Shown in pieces: positions 1-8,464 of a DNA stretch of 64,000 bases (position 1 is the first letter of the stretch; every line of letters starts with the position of its first letter). Position numbers and translations under genes: made by a program. Source of the stretch: Bacillus sp. sid0103 (GTDB lineage Bacteria; Bacillota; Bacilli; Bacillales_B; DSM-18226); NCBI RefSeq assembly GCF_019219025.1, contig NZ_JAHUWN010000001.1:62001-126000 (forward strand). The letters are read 5' to 3'. A model generated the notes under the pieces. That model worked only from the letters and a program-made list of their open reading frames with translations, was not told the origin of the DNA and ran no database searches.

Positions 1-512
1 TCTTCAATAAGTTGATTACGAATTGTTTGTTTTAACAGTGTGGAAGACACAAATAGCCAGCGCTTATTTGCGCAAACACTTGCAGCTACAAGTGATTCAG
101 TTTTTCCAACTCGAGGCATTCCCCGAATACCGATCAGCTTATGTCCCTCCTGTTTAAATAATTCTGCCATAAAATCAACTAATAAGCCAAGTTCATCCCT
201 TACAAAACGGAAGGTTTTTTTATCATCCGCATCTCTTTGAATATAACGGCCATGTCTAACTGCAAGCCTGTCACGAAGTTTTGGTTCTCTAAGTTTAATT
301 ACTTTTATTGTGTCCATCGTATGTAAAATTGACTCAAGTCGTTTAATTTGATCATCATCTTTTGCTAAAATGAGCAATCCACGTCGACCTTCATCAACAC
401 CATTAATTGTGACAATGTTAATAGAAAGCATACCCAACAAGGATGAAATATCCCCGAGTAGTCCAGGTCGGTTCTTTTGTATCTCATATTCTAAATACCA
501 TTCTTTTTTCAA
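1..512 (-). CDS. ymfK: YmfK family protein, ACT-like N-terminus plus P-loop (3' part cut by window edge)
   Basis: The gene runs off the left edge, so only the first 170 codons are visible. The start is a TTG at 512 with GGAGG nine bases upstream. Residues about 5-75 look like an ACT-type regulatory fold (EIQKNRPGLLGDISSLLGML). Residues 131-138 (GMPRVGKT) fit a Walker A loop in an otherwise unfamiliar context. A highly conserved-looking block LAVRHGRYIQRDADDKKTF spans about 83-101. The order ymfF-ymfH-ymfI-ymfJ-ymfK matches B. subtilis, where YmfK is an uncharacterised cytoplasmic protein of the DUF3388 family. It is separated from ymfJ by a strong terminator, so it probably has its own promoter. 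Family identity is secure; the function is unknown and nucleotide binding is an inference. Confidence 0.85.
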   Translation of the reverse strand, partial: MKKEWYLEYEIQKNRPGLLGDISSLLGMLSINIVTINGVDEGRRGLLILAKDDDQIKRLESILHTMDTIKVIKLREPKLRDRLAVRHGRYIQRDADDKKTFRFVRDELGLLVDFMAELFKQEGHKLIGIRGMPRVGKTESLVAASVCANKRWLFVSSTLLKQTIRNQLIE

Positions 513-652
513 GCAATAAACCTCCTTTAAAGAAGTTTCGACATTTTTTTTACATTTCCTCATCTAACCCCTATAATAAATGATTTTGGATGAAGATGAA
601 AGTAAAAACAAAGATATTACCTTCTTTAACGGAGAATGAACCCTTGAAGCAC

Positions 653-683
653 AAAAAAGAGAGGAGAAAGCCTCCTCTCTTTT
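653..683 (-). terminator. Intrinsic terminator of ymfJ
   Basis: A 9-12 bp perfect stem (AGAGAGGAG paired with CTCCTCTCT) is followed on the minus strand by six Ts. The stem overlaps the ymfJ stop codon. Confidence 0.85.
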
Positions 684-939
684 AGCGATTGCCGTTATTT
701 TGAACCAATTTAACCATTATATTTGCAATAGCCTGTTGTTCTTCCTTATCTGCAACTGACCAAAGATCAGCAAGGATTCTTTCCTGTTCGTTTTTTGGCT
801 CGACCTGGTTGGATAAATAATCACCAATTTGAAATGCAAGATTATTAATAGCACCTTCACTCATACCTTCATTTTGTGCATGATGAAGACGATCAGCTAA
901 AAATTCTTCCCATTGTTTCCAGTTATCTAAAACAGACAT
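682..939 (-). CDS. ymfJ: DUF3243 family protein YmfJ
   Basis: This small acidic cytoplasmic protein of 85 residues has no signal peptide or membrane segment. Its sequence (MSVLDNWKQWEEFLADRLHH at the start, then GMSEGAINNLAFQIGDYLSN) matches the YmfJ/DUF3243 family conserved in spore-formers, and its length is that of the B. subtilis protein. The ATG is preceded by AAAGGAGGG. It lies 83 bp downstream of ymfI with no terminator between them, so the two are probably co-transcribed. A strong terminator overlaps its stop codon. The function is not known. Confidence 0.9.
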   Translation of the reverse strand: MSVLDNWKQWEEFLADRLHHAQNEGMSEGAINNLAFQIGDYLSNQVEPKNEQERILADLWSVADKEEQQAIANIMVKLVQNNGNR

Positions 940-1022
940 GGTTTTTTCCCTCCTTTAAATTTGTACAAGATTATTTTGCGATGAAGTGAGGGGAACTATG
1001 CATTAATAACTTTTGAATTTTT

Positions 1023-1742
1023 TTAAGTATACCACCCGCCATTTATGGAAAGAACTTGTCCTGTTATGTAGGATGAATCTTCGGAAAGCAAGAAACCGAC
1101 GCACCTCGCAACTTCTTCCGGCTGGCCTAGTCTTCCCATTGGTATCTCATCAGCAATTTGCTCTACCTCTTCTGGTGTAAAACCTTCCATCATGGGTGTC
1201 GATACAGCTCCTGGGGCAATGGCATTAACTCGTATTCCATTCATGGCCACCTCTTTACTTAATGCCTTTACCAAAGCTATTTGTGCACCCTTAACCGTAG
1301 AATAGGCAACCTCACACGCTGCTCCTGTCTGACCCCATATTGACGATATCATCACAATATTCCCTTTTCCTTTAGCAAGAAATTTTGGGAGAAGCTCTTT
1401 TGTGAGCATTAATGGACTTAATACATGTACATTTAATAATGATTCTGCTTCAGTTTGTTGCAAATCAACAAGGAGTCCATATTGACTTTGTCCGCCGCAA
1501 TGAATAATCGCATCTAACGAAAATATTTCTGAAACAACCTTTTTATAACCACTAGGATCCTCCAAGTCCGCTTGGATGGGTATGTATTCCCCACCATAAG
1601 GCTTCAGTTTTTTGATTAATCCTTTAATTGCTTGTTCATTTTTATTAAAATGCAGATACAAATGATAGCCTTTTTCGGCTAAGTTACATGCAATCGCTTG
1701 TCCGATTCCACCACTTGCCCCAGTTATTAATACATATTTCAA
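1023..1742 (-). CDS. ymfI: Short-chain dehydrogenase/reductase YmfI (FabG-like)
   Basis: A Rossmann-fold NAD(P)-dependent oxidoreductase of about 239 residues. The cofactor loop TGASGGIG sits near residues 7-14. The catalytic Ser (MISSIWG, about 133-134), Tyr (about 147) and Lys (about 151) of the SDR family are all present, so the enzyme should be active. The C-terminal NGG motif is typical of FabG-like 3-oxoacyl-ACP reductases, but a different substrate is possible because the gene is not in a fatty-acid cluster. I prefer the TTG at 1742 because the purine-rich GAGAGAG is about ten bases upstream; the alternative GTG at 1751 lies too close to it. It follows ymfF-ymfH after a terminator and leads into ymfJ. 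Confidence 0.88.
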   Translation of the reverse strand: MKYVLITGASGGIGQAIACNLAEKGYHLYLHFNKNEQAIKGLIKKLKPYGGEYIPIQADLEDPSGYKKVVSEIFSLDAIIHCGGQSQYGLLVDLQQTEAESLLNVHVLSPLMLTKELLPKFLAKGKGNIVMISSIWGQTGAACEVAYSTVKGAQIALVKALSKEVAMNGIRVNAIAPGAVSTPMMEGFTPEEVEQIADEIPMGRLGQPEEVARCVGFLLSEDSSYITGQVLSINGGWYT

Positions 1743-1780
1743 AAAAATCACACTCTCTCTCTAACTAAAAACTAGTACAA

Positions 1781-1808
1781 AGAAAAAGCGTCGAAATTAC
1801 GACGCTTT
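1781..1808 (-). terminator. Terminator after ymfH
   Basis: A nine-base-pair stem (AAAGCGTCG with CGACGCTTT) and six-base loop are followed on the minus strand by a T-rich stretch, just after the ymfH stop. It separates the ymfF-ymfH pair from ymfI. Confidence 0.75.
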
Positions 1809-1815
1809 CAGGTTA

Positions 1816-3108
1816 TTATTTTTTCTTTGGAACTACTTGGCAAACTGAAAAGCGCTCTTCTGAAATGACTTCAGACGCAAGAGATTGAACATCGTTTAAG
1901 GTGATTTTTTCAAGAGTTGGCACAACATCAAACAAGTTCATATCATTAAAGGCATAGCGTGTAAATTGATTAGCGATATATTCTGGTGAATTTACCGCTC
2001 GTAAAAATGCACCAATCTTTTTCTTTTTGGCTCTTTCTAATTGCTCTTCATTAAATATAGGTTTGTTTTTTGCTTCTAATAGCATTTTTTCAAGTGTTTC
2101 CGCCAATTTGTCAGGTTCACCAGTGTCTCCGCCAATCATAGCAAAACCAAAGCCTTGTTCTTGTGTATAATCGAAGGAAAACGTTTCATCAATTAAACCA
2201 TCATTATAGAGTTGATTGTAATTTTCCGAGCTTTTCCCAAACAATAGATCCAATAGAACATTCATCGTTAATTCATTTTTCAGCATTTCATTGCCACTTT
2301 GATCGACATGAAGTGCTTTAATCCCAAGTAAACATTTCGATGTTTGTACGTTCATTTCCAGTACCTGTTTTTTTTCAGCTGCCTCTGTTGGCTCATTCTC
2401 AAATTTACGCTTAATCTCTGGCATATCTTTGTATTCTTTTTTCGCTTGATTTTCTTTTACTTGATCCATAAAACTATTCGGATCAACCGGTCCTACAATA
2501 AATAATAACATGTTGCTCGGATGATAAAAGGTGTTATAGCATTCATAAAGCCAATCTTTTGTAATATGTGAAATCGATTCAATTGTTCCTGCTATATCAA
2601 TTTTAACCGGATGGTTCTGGTAAAGATTTTGAATCAATCCAAAGTATAAACGCCAATCAGCATTATCATCGTACATGGTTATTTCTTGGCCAATAATTCC
2701 TTTTTCTTTTTCAACCGTTTTTTCAGAAAAATATGGCTCCTGCACAAAATCAATGAGTGTTTCGAGATTTTTTTCTACATCAGACGTGCTTGAAAATAAA
2801 TAGGCGGTTCGAGTAAAGGAAGTAAAAGCATTCGCGGAAGCACCTTGGCGGCTAAATTGCTGAAAAACATCACCGTCTTCTTTTTCAAACAACTTATGCT
2901 CTAAAAAGTGGGCAATTCCATCGGGGACTTTGACATACTCTTCTTTGCCAAAAGGAACAAATGTATTATCCACAGAACCATATTTTGTTGTAAAGGTAGC
3001 GAAGGTTTTATTAAATCCTTTTTTCGGTAAGATATAAACATTTAGACCATTTGGTAATTTTTCATGGTAAAGTTCCTCCTGAAGCTGGTCAAACGTAATT
3101 TTCTCCAT
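1816..3108 (-). CDS. ymfH: M16 family zinc metallopeptidase YmfH (predicted active partner)
   Basis: A 430-residue pitrilysin-type peptidase. The inverted zinc motif HFLEH is at residues 67-71, and the downstream glutamate that completes the metal site lies in the KGIIGQEITM segment near 140-150, so catalysis is expected. There is no signal peptide, so it acts in the cytoplasm. The ATG at 3108 shares one base with the TAA stop of ymfF (TAATG) and its GGAGG site lies inside ymfF, pointing to translational coupling. The upstream neighbour YmfF is a related protein without the zinc motif, so the two probably form an active/inactive heterodimer as in other M16B pairs. The substrate is unknown. 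Confidence 0.9.
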   Translation of the reverse strand: MEKITFDQLQEELYHEKLPNGLNVYILPKKGFNKTFATFTTKYGSVDNTFVPFGKEEYVKVPDGIAHFLEHKLFEKEDGDVFQQFSRQGASANAFTSFTRTAYLFSSTSDVEKNLETLIDFVQEPYFSEKTVEKEKGIIGQEITMYDDNADWRLYFGLIQNLYQNHPVKIDIAGTIESISHITKDWLYECYNTFYHPSNMLLFIVGPVDPNSFMDQVKENQAKKEYKDMPEIKRKFENEPTEAAEKKQVLEMNVQTSKCLLGIKALHVDQSGNEMLKNELTMNVLLDLLFGKSSENYNQLYNDGLIDETFSFDYTQEQGFGFAMIGGDTGEPDKLAETLEKMLLEAKNKPIFNEEQLERAKKKKIGAFLRAVNSPEYIANQFTRYAFNDMNLFDVVPTLEKITLNDVQSLASEVISEERFSVCQVVPKKK

Positions 3109-4388
3109 TATTTGGCCGCCTCCGTTCCAGTTAAGAAATAAATAGTATCAATTTCGATTTTTTTAGCAACTGCAATAATTTCTTCTTTGGTTACTTTTTG
3201 CATATCTTGAAGCCATGTATCAAGATTAATATTTGCATCAGCCACAACATTATGATAAAGAATTTCAGTTAGTCCTCTTGATGTGTCAATTGTCTCTAAA
3301 ATTTGATTTTGGATGACTGCTTTAGTTTGGACTAGCTCTTGTTCCGTGAAATCCCCGTTTCTCATTGCCTCTAATTGATCATTAATGATTCCAACTGCCT
3401 GATCATAATTTTTTAAATCAATACCTGACATAACCATCATTAAGCCCTTATGACTTTCAAGACGACTTGCTGCGTAATAAGCGAGACTTGCCTTTTCACG
3501 TACATTTATAAATAATTTCGAATGAGCAAATCCGCCATAAATGCCATTAAACACTTGTAAAGCAAAATAATCGGGGTCACCGTACACAATATTCGTGCGA
3601 TATCCTATGTTTAATTTTCCTTGTTTTACATCTTGCCGCTCTTTCACTTCATTAACCTGTCTATTTTTGGTTACTTCTTGTTTATCTAACTTTTTCGGTG
3701 TTCTTTCTTCAAAATGCAGGAGGTCTCCAGCAAATTTCTTTACCTCTTCTTCATTAACGTCACCGATAATATATAAATCCATTTCATCCGTTAAAAAAGC
3801 GTTTTTATAATATTCATATAAGTTCTCCGGAGTAATGGCATCAACATCTGCTGCATCCCCGTTTACCTCTAAAGCATAAGGCTCGCCTTTACACATTTCT
3901 TGAATTAGGCGCATATTAGAGTAGCGCATCTTATCATCAAAAACAGATTGGATACGTTGTTTTAGGGTCCGCTTCTCTTTTTCAACTGTTTCTCTATCAA
4001 AGGCATTACCCTTAATATTGGGATTGGTTAATATTTCGGCTAACAATTCAAACCCTTTTTTTAATAATGGGCTTGGATCGCTTAAGAATTTTTCGTTGGC
4101 AATTTCGATTGAAAAACTCATGATATGGTATTCACCTTTTTTAGATAGGTCAACATAAAGTGTCGCGCCGTATAACTCATCAAGATAGGACCGCAGAGCT
4201 GTGGTTGAAGAATACTTAGCTGAACTGCTTTGTAATACTTGTGGAAGAAGTGCCCGTTTGGTTACATCTTCTTTTGTTAGAGGCGCTTTCATTTTCCAGA
4301 TCAAGGTGTTCGTTTTATATTTTTCGGTTGGGATTAGATGAAGTTTATATCCCTTAAGTTCGGTTATTTTTTCTGTAGCGGTTGCCAC
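3108..4388 (-). CDS. ymfF: M16 family protein YmfF, zinc motif absent (predicted inactive partner)
   Basis: An M16-like protein of about 426 residues, similar in size to YmfH. In the region where HxxEH should be, the sequence reads ALLPQVLQSSSAKYSS with no histidine pair, so it is almost certainly not a peptidase on its own. Residues such as the arginine in the C-terminal half (RSYLDELYGATLYVD region and NIGYRTNIVYG) resemble the substrate-clamp half of M16 heterodimers. I place the start at a GTG at 4388, seven bases after GGAGG; an ATG at 4394 directly touches that ribosome binding site. It is co-transcribed and coupled to ymfH. An upstream region of about 330 bp separates it from the nup cluster. 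Confidence 0.88.
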   Translation of the reverse strand: MATATEKITELKGYKLHLIPTEKYKTNTLIWKMKAPLTKEDVTKRALLPQVLQSSSAKYSSTTALRSYLDELYGATLYVDLSKKGEYHIMSFSIEIANEKFLSDPSPLLKKGFELLAEILTNPNIKGNAFDRETVEKEKRTLKQRIQSVFDDKMRYSNMRLIQEMCKGEPYALEVNGDAADVDAITPENLYEYYKNAFLTDEMDLYIIGDVNEEEVKKFAGDLLHFEERTPKKLDKQEVTKNRQVNEVKERQDVKQGKLNIGYRTNIVYGDPDYFALQVFNGIYGGFAHSKLFINVREKASLAYYAASRLESHKGLMMVMSGIDLKNYDQAVGIINDQLEAMRNGDFTEQELVQTKAVIQNQILETIDTSRGLTEILYHNVVADANINLDTWLQDMQKVTKEEIIAVAKKIEIDTIYFLTGTEAAK

Positions 4389-4547
4389 ATACATTCCTCC
4401 TTAACTGTTCAAAGGGTTATACATTACAATATGTAAACATTTTTCTTTATAGCATTTCCTTTGTAATAAAACCTATACTTATTACTATAATTTGGTAAGC
4501 TTGTTCAATACAAGTAATTACACTTTTTTCTTTAATAAAAAGATGAT

Positions 4548-4673
4548 GTTAAGGCATATTGTTGATTAGAGAAGAAGGTGCTGCGCTCCTGCGGGAGGAC
4601 GAGGAGGCTCCCCTGACCGACCACGAGCCGCACGCGCCTGAAGTGGAAATCAACAGGCAAGTTTAACAGAGCC
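4548..4673 (-). repeat. Dispersed palindromic repeat family A, long form, copy 1
   Basis: The element starts near GTTAAGGCATATTGTTGATT and ends GGAAATCAACAGGCAAG...TTAACAGAGCC. It has a GC-rich centre containing GCTCCTGCGGGAG, GAGGAGGCTCCCC and CCGCACGCGCC. Ends and centre match the copy at 27251-27405 in the same orientation, and the copies at 56237 and 59760 in reverse. Confidence 0.75.
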
Positions 4674-4676
4674 AAT

Positions 4677-4711
4677 TAAAAAGAACCCCTGGAAATATAA
4701 CCAGGGGTTCT
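4677..4711 (-). terminator. Terminator of the nupNOPQ-like operon
   Basis: An 11-bp perfect stem (AGAACCCCTGG with CCAGGGGTTCT) is followed on the minus strand by TTTTAATT. It lies just after the nupQ stop. Confidence 0.85.
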
Positions 4712-4725
4712 GCTTGCTGATGATA

Positions 4726-5685
4726 TTATCTGCTGCCTTTGATATAGTGAGTACCAACTGCTTTTGGTGCATCGGCGCGGCCGATGAATCCAGTTAAGGC
4801 TAAAATGGTTAATACATATGGTGCAATCAATAGGTATACACTTGGAATTTCCTTTAAGAAAGGTAAACTTGATCCAATAATACTAATACTTTGAGCAAAA
4901 CCAAAGAAGATTGCAGCTCCTAATGCACCAAGTGGATGCCATTTTCCGAAAATCATGGCAGCTAACGCCATGAAACCTTGACCACTAATAGTTGAGTGGC
5001 TGAAGTTTGATGTGATCGATTGTGCATAAACTCCTCCGCCAAGACCTCCAAGGGCTCCGGAAAGAATAACACCTAAATAACGCATTTTTGTTACGTTTAT
5101 ACCCATTGTGTCTGCAGCCATTGGATGTTCACCAACTGAACGAAGGCGAAGACCAAATGGTGTTTTGAAAACAATGTACCACACGATAATAGCAACTAAA
5201 ATTGCTAAAAAAGATGTCCAATACGTATTTTGGAAAAATATTTTACCAATAATAGGAATATCTTTAAGAACTGGAATATCAATTTTACTGAAACCTTTAC
5301 TGATAATTCCTGTTTCACCTTTATCATAGATAAGTTTTACAAGGAACAAGGTAAGTCCAGTTGCAAGTAAGTTAATGGCAACACCAGAAACAGTGTGATC
5401 AGCACGGAATGTAATCGAAGCAATTGCATGGAACAAGGAGAAGAATGCTCCTGCTGCCATTGCTACCAATAATGCAATCCAAGGTGTAGCATTACCAAAA
5501 GTATCAAATGTAGTTAAGTTAAATACGATTGCGGTGAATGCACCAATTACCATTAAACCTTCAAGTCCAATATTTACTACTCCAGAACGTTCTGAAAATA
5601 TACCGCCTAATGCAGTGAAGACAAGTGGAGCTGCCCATAATAAAGTGGATGGAACAAGAATGATTAAAATATCCATTAAACTCAA
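4726..5685 (-). CDS. nupQ: BMP-type nucleoside ABC transporter, permease 2
   Basis: A 319-residue polytopic membrane protein of the RbsC/BPD_transp_2 permease family, with eight or more hydrophobic segments and the signature GEHPMAADTMGINV (about residues 180-195) found in guanosine/lipoprotein-associated importers. The start is TTG at 5685 with AAGGAGGTG eight bases upstream; that site overlaps the end of nupP, and only one base separates nupP's stop from this start. With NupP it would form the membrane channel of a purine-nucleoside importer. Length equals B. subtilis NupQ, although in B. subtilis the nup genes are at another locus. Substrate assignment is by family and context only. Confidence 0.85.
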   Translation of the reverse strand: MSLMDILIILVPSTLLWAAPLVFTALGGIFSERSGVVNIGLEGLMVIGAFTAIVFNLTTFDTFGNATPWIALLVAMAAGAFFSLFHAIASITFRADHTVSGVAINLLATGLTLFLVKLIYDKGETGIISKGFSKIDIPVLKDIPIIGKIFFQNTYWTSFLAILVAIIVWYIVFKTPFGLRLRSVGEHPMAADTMGINVTKMRYLGVILSGALGGLGGGVYAQSITSNFSHSTISGQGFMALAAMIFGKWHPLGALGAAIFFGFAQSISIIGSSLPFLKEIPSVYLLIAPYVLTILALTGFIGRADAPKAVGTHYIKGSR

Positions 5686-5686
5686 C

Positions 5687-6733
5687 TTACTTCACCTCCT
5701 TCTTACTGAATCGGTCAAGAAATACTCTTATTATATAGCTTGATGCAACAAAGAATACGATTAACGCAATAATGATATCTACTAATTCATTTGGTACCCC
5801 TGCTTCAAGCGGCATATTTAATGCTCCCACTTTTAGAACACCAAATAATATGGCTGAGAAAAATACACCTAGTGCAGTATTTCCCCCTAGTAATGCAACC
5901 GCAATTCCGTCGAAACCAACGCCAGAGAATCCACCTTTTACTGCTGCATATTCAAAAGTACCTAATCCTTCCATGGCACCTGCTAAACCTGCGAAAGCTC
6001 CAGAAATAAGCATAGAAAGGATAATATTCTTATTCACGTTCATCCCTGCATATTGAGCAGCATGTTGGTTAAAACCTACAGACCTTAATTCAAATCCTCT
6101 TGTTGTTCTTTCTAATAAGAACCACATAATAAAGCAAGAAATAATTGCAAGAATAATACCCCAGTGAAGTCTTGAATAATCAGTTAGACTCTCTAACCAT
6201 CCAGATCGTAATGTTGCTGATTTATGAATAGGGCCTGAATTATCCCCATGTTTTGTGATTACGTTTCGAATAATATAATTGGATACGTGTAAGGCCACAT
6301 AGTTCATCATTATGGTTACAATTACTTCATGGACACGGAAACGTGCTTTTAATAAACCAGGAATAAATGCCCAAAGTGCCCCTGCTGCGATGGAGGCAAT
6401 GATAGCAAGTGGTAAATGAATAATTCGAGGTAAGTCAAAGGCCACCCCTACCCATACAGCAGCAAGCCAACCAACTAAGAATTGTCCTTCAACCCCGATA
6501 TTAAATAAGCCCACGCGGAATGCAAATGCCACAGCAAGTCCGGCTAAGATATATGGAGTAAACTGTCGGATTACTTCTCCGATGTAATAGATATCTCCAA
6601 AAGCACCATTCCATAGTGCTGTAAAGGCCGCGACTGGATTGTAACCACTTATTAACATAATAAACGTTCCAACAAGGATACCTAATAATACGGCTATAAT
6701 AGGTGTTAAGATACTTCTAAACCGTTTAGACAT
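5687..6733 (-). CDS. nupP: BMP-type nucleoside ABC transporter, permease 1
   Basis: A membrane protein of about 348 residues with many hydrophobic helices and the family motif GFELRSVGFNQHAAQYAGMN near residues 210-230. I use the ATG at 6733 (MSKRFRS), eight bases after GGTGA; a GTG at 6745 is possible but sits too close to its ribosome binding site. It overlaps the 3' end of nupO by eight bases, so the two are translationally coupled. It pairs with NupQ as the transmembrane part of the importer. Confidence 0.85.
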   Translation of the reverse strand: MSKRFRSILTPIIAVLLGILVGTFIMLISGYNPVAAFTALWNGAFGDIYYIGEVIRQFTPYILAGLAVAFAFRVGLFNIGVEGQFLVGWLAAVWVGVAFDLPRIIHLPLAIIASIAAGALWAFIPGLLKARFRVHEVIVTIMMNYVALHVSNYIIRNVITKHGDNSGPIHKSATLRSGWLESLTDYSRLHWGIILAIISCFIMWFLLERTTRGFELRSVGFNQHAAQYAGMNVNKNIILSMLISGAFAGLAGAMEGLGTFEYAAVKGGFSGVGFDGIAVALLGGNTALGVFFSAILFGVLKVGALNMPLEAGVPNELVDIIIALIVFFVASSYIIRVFLDRFSKKEVK

Positions 6734-8261
6734 GTGATTCTTCACCCGCTTCCTTTCTATTCGAGCCAGCCATTAGTAATCCAAGTTCCTGCTCAGTCGT
6801 ATCTTTTGGATTCACAACAGCTACGATTTTCCCTTCATATATAACGGCAATACGGTCACTGACATTCATGATTTCATCCAGTTCAAAAGAGATAAGCAAG
6901 ACACCCTTACCATTATCGCGCTGTTCGATTAAGCGTTTGTGAATGAATTCAATGGCCCCAACATCCAAACCACGAGTTGGCTGTGCTGCTATCAATAAGT
7001 CTGGGTTCCGATCTACTTCACGGCCAATAATCGCCTTTTGCTGGTTACCACCGGAAAGCGCACGTGCCAAAGTGTATTCACTTGGTGTCCGTACATCAAA
7101 CTCACTAATCAATGTTTTAGCTTTTTTATAAATTTCACCAAAGTTTAGAATTCCGTTCTTAGAGAATGGCCTTTTATTATATGTTTGTAATACCATATTC
7201 TCACCAATTGGGAAGTTCAAAACTAACCCATGCTTGTGACGGTCCTGAGGTATATGACCTACGCCAGATTCAGTAATCTGTCTTGGTGTATGATTGATCA
7301 ATTCTTTTCCATTCAATTTCACACTGCCGCTATCAGCTTTACGTAAACCAGTGATAGCTTCAATAAATTCCGATTGTCCATTACCATCTACACCAGCGAT
7401 GCCGACAATTTCTCCAGCACGAACAGAAAGATTCAAGCCATTAACTACTGTCACACCACGAGGGTCCTTTACAACCAAATCCTTAATTTCAAGGACCTCT
7501 TGTTTTGGAGATGCTTCTTTCTTATCAGTTTTGAAGACAACATCTCGTCCAACCATTAAACTAGCAAGTTCATTAGGATTGGTTTCACTTACTGTTACTG
7601 TTCCAATTCCCTTTCCTTTGCGGATAACAGTACAACGATCAGATACTTCCATAATCTCTTTCAGTTTATGAGTTATGAGAATAATAGACTTACCTTCTTT
7701 TATAAGCGTTTTCATAATTTGAATTAATTCTTTAATTTCCTGCGGAGTAAGAACAGCAGTAGGTTCGTCAAAAATAAGAATTTCGGCTCCACGATAGAGT
7801 GTTTTTAAGATTTCCACTCTTTGTTGCATACCTACGGTAATGTCAGAAATTTTCGCCTGTGGGTCAACTGCTAAACCATATCGTTCAGAGATCTCACGGA
7901 CTTGTTGCTCAGCCTTTTTAAGATCAATTCGGCCAGCAGAGGTTATTTCTCTACCAAGGATGATATTTTCAGTGACTGTGAACGTATCAACTAACATAAA
8001 GTGTTGATGGACCATTCCGATTCCAAGATCATTTGCGATATTGGGGTTAGAAATGTTTACTGGTTTCCCTTTAACTCGAATTTCACCATTTTCTGGCTGA
8101 TATAGTCCAAAAAGTACATTCATTAATGTTGACTTTCCTGCACCATTTTCGCCAAGCAAGGCATGGATTTCACCCTTTTTTAATTGAAGGGTTATGTTAT
8201 CATTCGCAACGAAGCCATTAAATTCCTTACGGATGTTAAGCATCTCAATTACATATTCCAT
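6726..8261 (-). CDS. nupO: BMP-type nucleoside ABC transporter, duplicated ATPase
   Basis: A 511-residue protein with two ABC cassettes in tandem, as in the RbsA/NupO family. The first cassette has a full Walker A (GENGAGKST, residues 37-45) and Walker B (ILIFDEPTAVLTP). The second has the degenerate P-loop GVDGNGQSE and a good signature LSGGNQQKA, which is the usual asymmetry in this family. It powers uptake through NupP/NupQ from the inner face of the membrane. The ATG follows GGGAGTGAG. It is 203 bp downstream of the lipoprotein gene, and that gap contains two hairpins. Confidence 0.9.
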   Translation of the reverse strand: MEYVIEMLNIRKEFNGFVANDNITLQLKKGEIHALLGENGAGKSTLMNVLFGLYQPENGEIRVKGKPVNISNPNIANDLGIGMVHQHFMLVDTFTVTENIILGREITSAGRIDLKKAEQQVREISERYGLAVDPQAKISDITVGMQQRVEILKTLYRGAEILIFDEPTAVLTPQEIKELIQIMKTLIKEGKSIILITHKLKEIMEVSDRCTVIRKGKGIGTVTVSETNPNELASLMVGRDVVFKTDKKEASPKQEVLEIKDLVVKDPRGVTVVNGLNLSVRAGEIVGIAGVDGNGQSEFIEAITGLRKADSGSVKLNGKELINHTPRQITESGVGHIPQDRHKHGLVLNFPIGENMVLQTYNKRPFSKNGILNFGEIYKKAKTLISEFDVRTPSEYTLARALSGGNQQKAIIGREVDRNPDLLIAAQPTRGLDVGAIEFIHKRLIEQRDNGKGVLLISFELDEIMNVSDRIAVIYEGKIVAVVNPKDTTEQELGLLMAGSNRKEAGEESHV

Positions 8262-8464
8262 CTTTTCTCACTCCCTGTGATAAGATAAAAGGAAAAATTG
8301 ACCATAAGTAGTAAGAGGTCAGACCTTTCCGAGTTTTAAAAAAACAGGGAATCCCTCCCCACTATAATCTTAAATGAAAAGTAGAATATTTATTCTACGC
8401 TTCAGTTAAGATTCATTAGGTTGGAATAAGCGAGTGGTAAACCCTCGCTTATTCCTCACAAAAA
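8262..8464 (-). promoter_or_regulatory. nupN-nupO spacer with two hairpins (expression step-down)
   Basis: Directly after nupN comes a 12-bp stem at 8423-8455 (GGAATAAGCGAG with CTCGCTTATTCC) without a T-run. Next is a smaller stem at 8381-8398 (GTAGAAT with ATTCTAC) followed on the minus strand by TTTTCATTT. The first looks like an mRNA 3'-end stabiliser, the second like a leaky terminator. This would allow far more binding protein than ATPase and permease, as is common in binding-protein operons. The functional reading is inference. Confidence 0.5.

Larger units (their letters stand above)
4395..4725. other. Intergenic region between nupQ and ymfF
   Basis: This 331-bp gap holds the nupQ terminator (4677-4711), one long copy of repeat family A (4548-4673), and about 150 bp of AT-rich DNA at 4395-4547 that must contain the ymfF promoter. 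No reading frame in it looks like a gene. Confidence 0.8.
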
